This document shows positions 58,245-64,000 of a stretch of 64,000 nucleotides of DNA, piece by piece. Location of the stretch: positions 87,254,185-87,318,184 of the forward strand of contig OZ020598.1 of NCBI GenBank assembly GCA_963971535.1, read 5' to 3'. The stretch is from Notolepis coatsorum. Lineage: Eukaryota; Chordata; Actinopteri; Aulopiformes; Paralepididae. The notes below the pieces were generated by a model. That model was not told where the DNA came from and searched no databases. It saw only the letters and a program-made list of their open reading frames with translations. Numbering within the stretch: the first letter of the stretch is position 1; every line of letters begins with the position of its first letter. A program made the position numbers and the translations under genes.

Positions 58245-58575
58245 ATTGTTTAACCTTTATTTACCCAGGGTAGGTTCGCTGAGCACAGATGCTCTTTTTC
58301 AGGAACGCCCTGCTTCACATTCACACAGTTCCATTCACACCTGGGAGCTGCCCAGTACAACCACAGTCGACACCATTGGCCACTGAGCAACTCCACTGGA
58401 GCAGTTGGGGGGTTAAGTGCCTTGCTCAAGGGCACTTCAGCGGTAGTTGTTAAGGGGATGGGAGAGAGTTATGAATTCACTTCCCCAGCCCAGATTTTCC
58501 CTGCCAGTCCCGGGGATCGAACCGGCGACCTTCCGGTCACAAACCCGCTTCTCTAACCTTTAGGCCACCGCTGCC
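58245..58575 (-). mobile_element. tRNA-derived SINE, second family
   Basis: The minus-strand head includes ggtggcctaaaggttagaga (A box) and gccggttcgatccc (B box). Then comes a conserved fish SINE body (agtgcccttgagcaaggcac) and the tail motif aaataaaggttaaac. It abuts the GACA array at 58586. Confidence 0.85.
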
Positions 58576-58585
58576 CAATTGTTGC

Positions 58586-60264
<1,679 letters not shown>

Positions 60265-60279
60265 AGAAATGAAAATGTG

Positions 60280-60762
60280 TGGGCGGCTAAGTGGCGCAGT
60301 GGGCAAGGCGCTCGCCACTAACGCAAGAGATGCTGGTCTCGAGCCCAGCTCTCGGCGTTGCTACCGGCTTGGCTGGTCGTTCATACTATTACAATTGGCA
60401 GTATTAGAGGGTGGGAAAGCCGGTGGGTGGGGATTGGACGTTGTGGACAGCGACTCCTAAAGGTCGGTTGGTGCGCCTGTACAGCAGAATCAGGAAGTAT
60501 CGGGGGCAGCGTGAGCCTCCCACACGTTACTCCTCGCCACTGAGAGGTTGCGCTGTTAAGGTGAAAAGATGCGACAGCTGCCTCCTCGTGTACCGGAGGG
60601 GACACGTGATGCAAGGCTTGGTCCTCACTGCAGCCGACCAGTGGGAGGCATAGTCTAGCAACGTTCGAGACAGGGGAGGGGAGAATTGAAGGGAGAATTG
60701 GTGAGGCGAAATTGGGATGAGAGAAAAATATAAAATAAGGAGAAAAAGTAGATAAAAAAAAA
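60280..60762 (+). mobile_element. tRNA-derived SINE, copy 5
   Basis: Plus-strand copy of the roughly 485-bp SINE: head gggcggctaagtggcgcagt (A box) and tggtctcgagccc (B box), body, then an A-rich tail. A 15-bp duplication agaaatgaaaa[t/a]gtg with one mismatch flanks it (60265-60279 and 60763-60777). Confidence 0.9.
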
Positions 60763-60784
60763 AGAAATGAAAAAGTGGTATCAA

Positions 60785-60832
60785 TCCCTGATTTATTCTG
60801 ATTTATTCTGATTTATTCTGATCTATTCTTAC
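60785..60832. repeat. 10-bp tandem repeat
   Basis: The unit ctgatttatt is repeated four to five times. Confidence 0.85.
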
Positions 60833-60879
60833 CATGTGCATCACTGAGCACAAGGTGACGGTACAGTGTGGCATAATCT

Positions 60880-61135
60880 TCCAGGACACTTTACACATTT
60901 TTTTTACACTTATTACTGTAGTGTACATTTTACTGTATATTTCTGTATATTTTTGGCTGTATAGTTTATAAGATTTTAGAATGTATATACATACCAGAAT
61001 GTATATCCCAGACCGTATTTTATTCTTATTTTAGTTTTATTGACTACCTAAATGTTTAATGTTTACTATGAGCGATCGGGGTAGTGCCGAATTTCCCTCA
61101 GGATAAATAAAGGATTTATATTCTATTCTATTCTA
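60880..61135 (+). repeat. LINE-type 3' tail
   Basis: The phrase gaatttccctcaggataaat followed by aaagg and TTCTA repeats is a common fish LINE 3' end. No coding part. Confidence 0.5.
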
Positions 61136-61252
61136 ACCCTAAATCGAACCCCAGACTCTAATAAAATGGCCTATTTTAAAGCGAGGACCGGTGAAAAGGT
61201 GGTATCTTTGTGGTGACATTATTTTGGTTCTCAGCAGGAGATAAGTACAAGA

Positions 61253-61430
<178 letters not shown>

Positions 61431-61705
61431 TATGGGTGGAATCCAGACCTTCACAGGGCAGATAAAGGCCTGTGGTGAAATAGCAGTCATTCATGATATA
61501 GATTGACTACACCTATGGTTCCTGTGAAAACAAACTCAACAGATTGTTCCCATAAATTGGCCTCCATTTCTTTGCCAGATGTTATCAGCCGAGATAGAAT
61601 CTTCCTGCTTCTTTTATCGACTGTGAAACCCATTCTGCTGCTGCTGCTGCTCTGCCGCCAGGCTGCAACACAACAAACACAATCACAGTGACTTGGGGGA
61701 ATTTC

Positions 61706-61894
<189 letters not shown>

Positions 61895-62129
61895 CGATAT
61901 TAAAGGTCATCTCATCCGGTTCCCATTATCTGAACCTCTTGCACTGAAGAACCATATAACTCTGGTTTTGATTTTGGACAGCCCATATATCTTCAGTTGT
62001 AAGGGTCAATCCAGATGGAGTGTGACTGTGATATTATGACAAGAAGGTACTCCAATATTGTCTTTAAAGGGGCACTTCACCTAAAAAAAAAAAACAGATG
62101 CTGATTAGTAAATGAGTCTGAACGTGGGG

Positions 62130-62285
62130 AACGGGGGACATTGAATCCTTGTGTTGTGTTAATTACAGCCCAATTAAATGATAAGGCAGTAGCAACCCTA
62201 TAAGACCCTCTATTGCAATTCTTTCATCCACATCATTTCGTGGAGCTGTAATTAACAAAACACAAGGATTCAACGTCCCAGATGA
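62130..62285. repeat. Inverted repeat, MITE-like
   Basis: Arms cattgaatccttgtgttgtg plus ttaattacagc (62139-62169) and their near complement (62246-62275) enclose about 75 bp. The surrounding 61894-62400 has an aaaggggcacttcacc phrase known from fish MITEs. Confidence 0.55.
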
Positions 62286-62401
62286 CATTACTGGTGGCCA
62301 TATTCCAACTCATTTACACTCGATAACTAAATGAATGGGGGCAAAATAAATCTGCATTGTTTTCGGCAAGTGGCCCCAACAGGGTTATATAGTTTGAGAA
62401 C

Positions 62402-63272
62402 CGGTGGGTGCCCTGTGGACAGCTGGTGGGAGTCCTGTGGACAGCTGGTGGGTGCTCTGTGGACAGCCGGTGGGTGCCCTGTGGACAGCTGGTGGGTGCC
62501 CTGTGGACAGCTGGTGGGAGTCCTGTGGACAGCTGGTGGGTGCTCTGTGGACAGCTGGTGGGTGCCCTGTGGACAGCTGGTGGGAGCCCTGTGGACAGCT
62601 GGTGGTGGGAGCCCTGTGGACAGCTGGTGGTGGGAGCCCTGTGGACAGCTGGTGGGAGCCCTGTGGACAGCTGGTGGTGGGAGCCCTGTGGACAGCTGGT
62701 GGGAGCCCTGTGGACAGCTGGTGGGAGCCCTGTGGACAGCTGGTGGGTGCCCTGTGGACAGCTGGTGGGAGCCCTGTGGACAGCTGGTGGGAGCCCTGTG
62801 GACAGCTGGTGGGTGACCTGTGGGTGGGTACCCTGTGGACAGCTGGTGGGTGACCTGTGGGTGGTGCCCTGTGGACAGCTGGTGGGTGCCCTGTGGACAG
62901 CTGGTGGGTGCCCTGTGGGTGGGTGCCCTGTGGACAGCTGGTGGTGGGAGCCCTGTGGACAGTAGGTGGGTGCCCTGTGGACAGCTGGTGGGAGCCCTGT
63001 GGACAGCTGGTGGGAGCCCTGTGGACAGCTGGTGGGTGACCTGTAGACAGCTGGTGGGAGCCCTGTGGACAGCTGGTGGGTGACCTGTAGACAGCTGGTG
63101 GGAGCCCTGTGGACAGCTGGTGGGTGACCTGTAGACAGCTGGTGGGAGCCCTGTGGACAGCTGGTGGGTGACCTGTAGACAGCTGGTGGGAGCCCTGTGG
63201 ATAGCTGGTGGGTGCCCTATGGACAGCTGGTGGGTGCCCTGTGGACAGCTGGTGGGTGCCCTGTGGACAGCT
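62402..63272. repeat. 22-bp minisatellite, about 39 units
   Basis: The unit ccctgtggacagctggtggg plus tg (or ag) varies at one or two positions; some units gain ggtggg, and some after 63020 read acctgtagacag. Because 22 is not a multiple of 3, one stop-free unit leaves all frames of the array open, giving a 346-codon frame on the minus strand that is not a gene. Confidence 0.95.
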
Positions 63273-63484
63273 GTGCTAGTCATCCAGGGTGCAGCCAGAG
63301 CAGGATACAACACAACGCGAAAGATCAAAGTCATCCCGACATGAAGCTCCTGTGTTTTTATAGCCAAGACTATGAATTAAACTAAAGTCGATTTGAACGC
63401 TCCCGCTGTGTGCCGGCTTACTTTGATCTTCAGAGTTCTGCGGGTTTTCATATGAGGTACTCATCCTCCCTCTGAGCAGTAAGT
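63273..63484. other. Unassigned sequence
   Basis: No gene or repeat end recognised. Confidence 0.5.
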
Positions 63485-64000
63485 CTGTATGAGTGTCTCT
63501 CTCTCCCTGTCTCTCTCTCTCTCTATTGGTCTTTCTCGGTCCCTTTTGCTCATCATTCACTCACTCACACATAAACACTCTCTGTCATGGCTGTGACATC
63601 CAGCCTCTGTTTCTTGTTTGCCTGTCTCTCTCTTGTGTTTCTCGCTCTTTCTTTCTCTCGTTTCTGTCTCTCTCCCTCTCTTGTTTCTCTGTCGGTCTCC
63701 CTCTTGTTTCTCTGTCTCTTCCTCTTGTTTCTCTGTCTGTCTGTCTCTCTCCCTCTTATTTCTCTGTCTGTCTCTTCCTCTCGTTTATCTGTCTCCCTCT
63801 TGTTTCTCTGTCTGTCTCCCTCTTGTTTGGCTGTCTGTCTCTCGTCCTCTTGTTTCTCTGTCTGTCTCCCTCTTGTTTCTCTGTCTGTCTCCCTCTTATT
63901 TCTCTGTCTGTCTCCCTCTTGTTTCTCTGTCTGTCTCCCTCTTATTTCTATGTCTGTCTCTCTCCCTCTTGTTTCTCTGTCTGTCTCTCCCTCTTGTTTC
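63485..64000. repeat. CT-rich minisatellite-like repeat
   Basis: Loose units of the form tctctgtctgtctccctctt plus gtt dominate from about 63650 to the window end and continue beyond it. Confidence 0.88.

Noticed and set aside
57443-58273. Frames of 177-276 residues rich in THKH or VCMFVCA
   Set aside because: Products of the AC-rich 23-24 bp minisatellite, open on both strands at once.
62385-62402. hAT right end (gtttgagaaccggtg)
   Set aside because: It resembles the CAGTGGTTCTCAAAC terminus but has two changes, and no matching left end lies upstream.
62327-63367. 346-residue proline/histidine-rich frame
   Set aside because: It is the 22-bp minisatellite read through all phases. Competing frames of the same kind exist on the other strand.

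Overview
The window looks like gene-poor, repeat-dense nuclear DNA of a ray-finned (teleost) fish. This rests on the mix of element families: DIRS tyrosine-recombinase retroelements, L2/CR1-type LINEs, tRNA-derived SINEs, a chromodomain Ty3/gypsy element, many non-autonomous hAT and piggyBac-like elements, the common teleost 3' tail motifs (for example near 2054 and 48842), and long AC, GACA and ATAC microsatellites. The species cannot be named from sequence alone. I see no host protein-coding exon that I can defend. Every recognisable coding stretch belongs to a transposable element, and almost all are broken.

Layout. 1-2.1 kb: a 26-bp minisatellite and a 1.1-kb piggyBac-like element with TTAA at both ends. 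2.17-6.68 kb: a structurally complete DIRS-type element (inverted terminal repeats, a gag-like gene, an internal complementary region) with no reverse transcriptase or recombinase. 7.5-9.8 kb: a compound microsatellite with about 2.05 kb of almost pure GACA. 10.4-16 kb: a minus-strand LINE split by a SINE, then a truncated minus-strand relative of the DIRS element whose gag position holds unrelated DNA. 16.4-22.7 kb: two oppositely oriented copies of a second piggyBac-like family, with LINE and hAT fragments between. 22.8-28.1 kb: a young-looking full-length chromodomain gypsy element on the minus strand, with near-identical LTRs but three frame breaks. 28.1-33.5 kb: hAT MITEs, a large fold-back element, and fragments of a hAT transposase and an L1 endonuclease.

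33.6-42 kb: LINE reverse-transcriptase remnants, a 25-bp minisatellite and nested stacks (a SINE split by a LINE that is split by a hAT; another LINE split by a piggyBac-like element and a SINE). 42-47.6 kb: elements with perfect inverted repeats and two more hAT elements with clean 8-bp duplications. 48.5-51.2 kb: an L2-type LINE inserted into a second copy of the first piggyBac-like family. 51.6-64 kb: long minisatellites (16, 23, 23-24 and 22 bp units), AC and GACA microsatellites, SINEs and LINE tails.

The features do not form a pathway. They record layered transposition: target-site duplications and interrupted copies give the order of events. The most interesting items are the gag-only DIRS pair, the GACA block, the readable nests and several non-autonomous families with exact ends.
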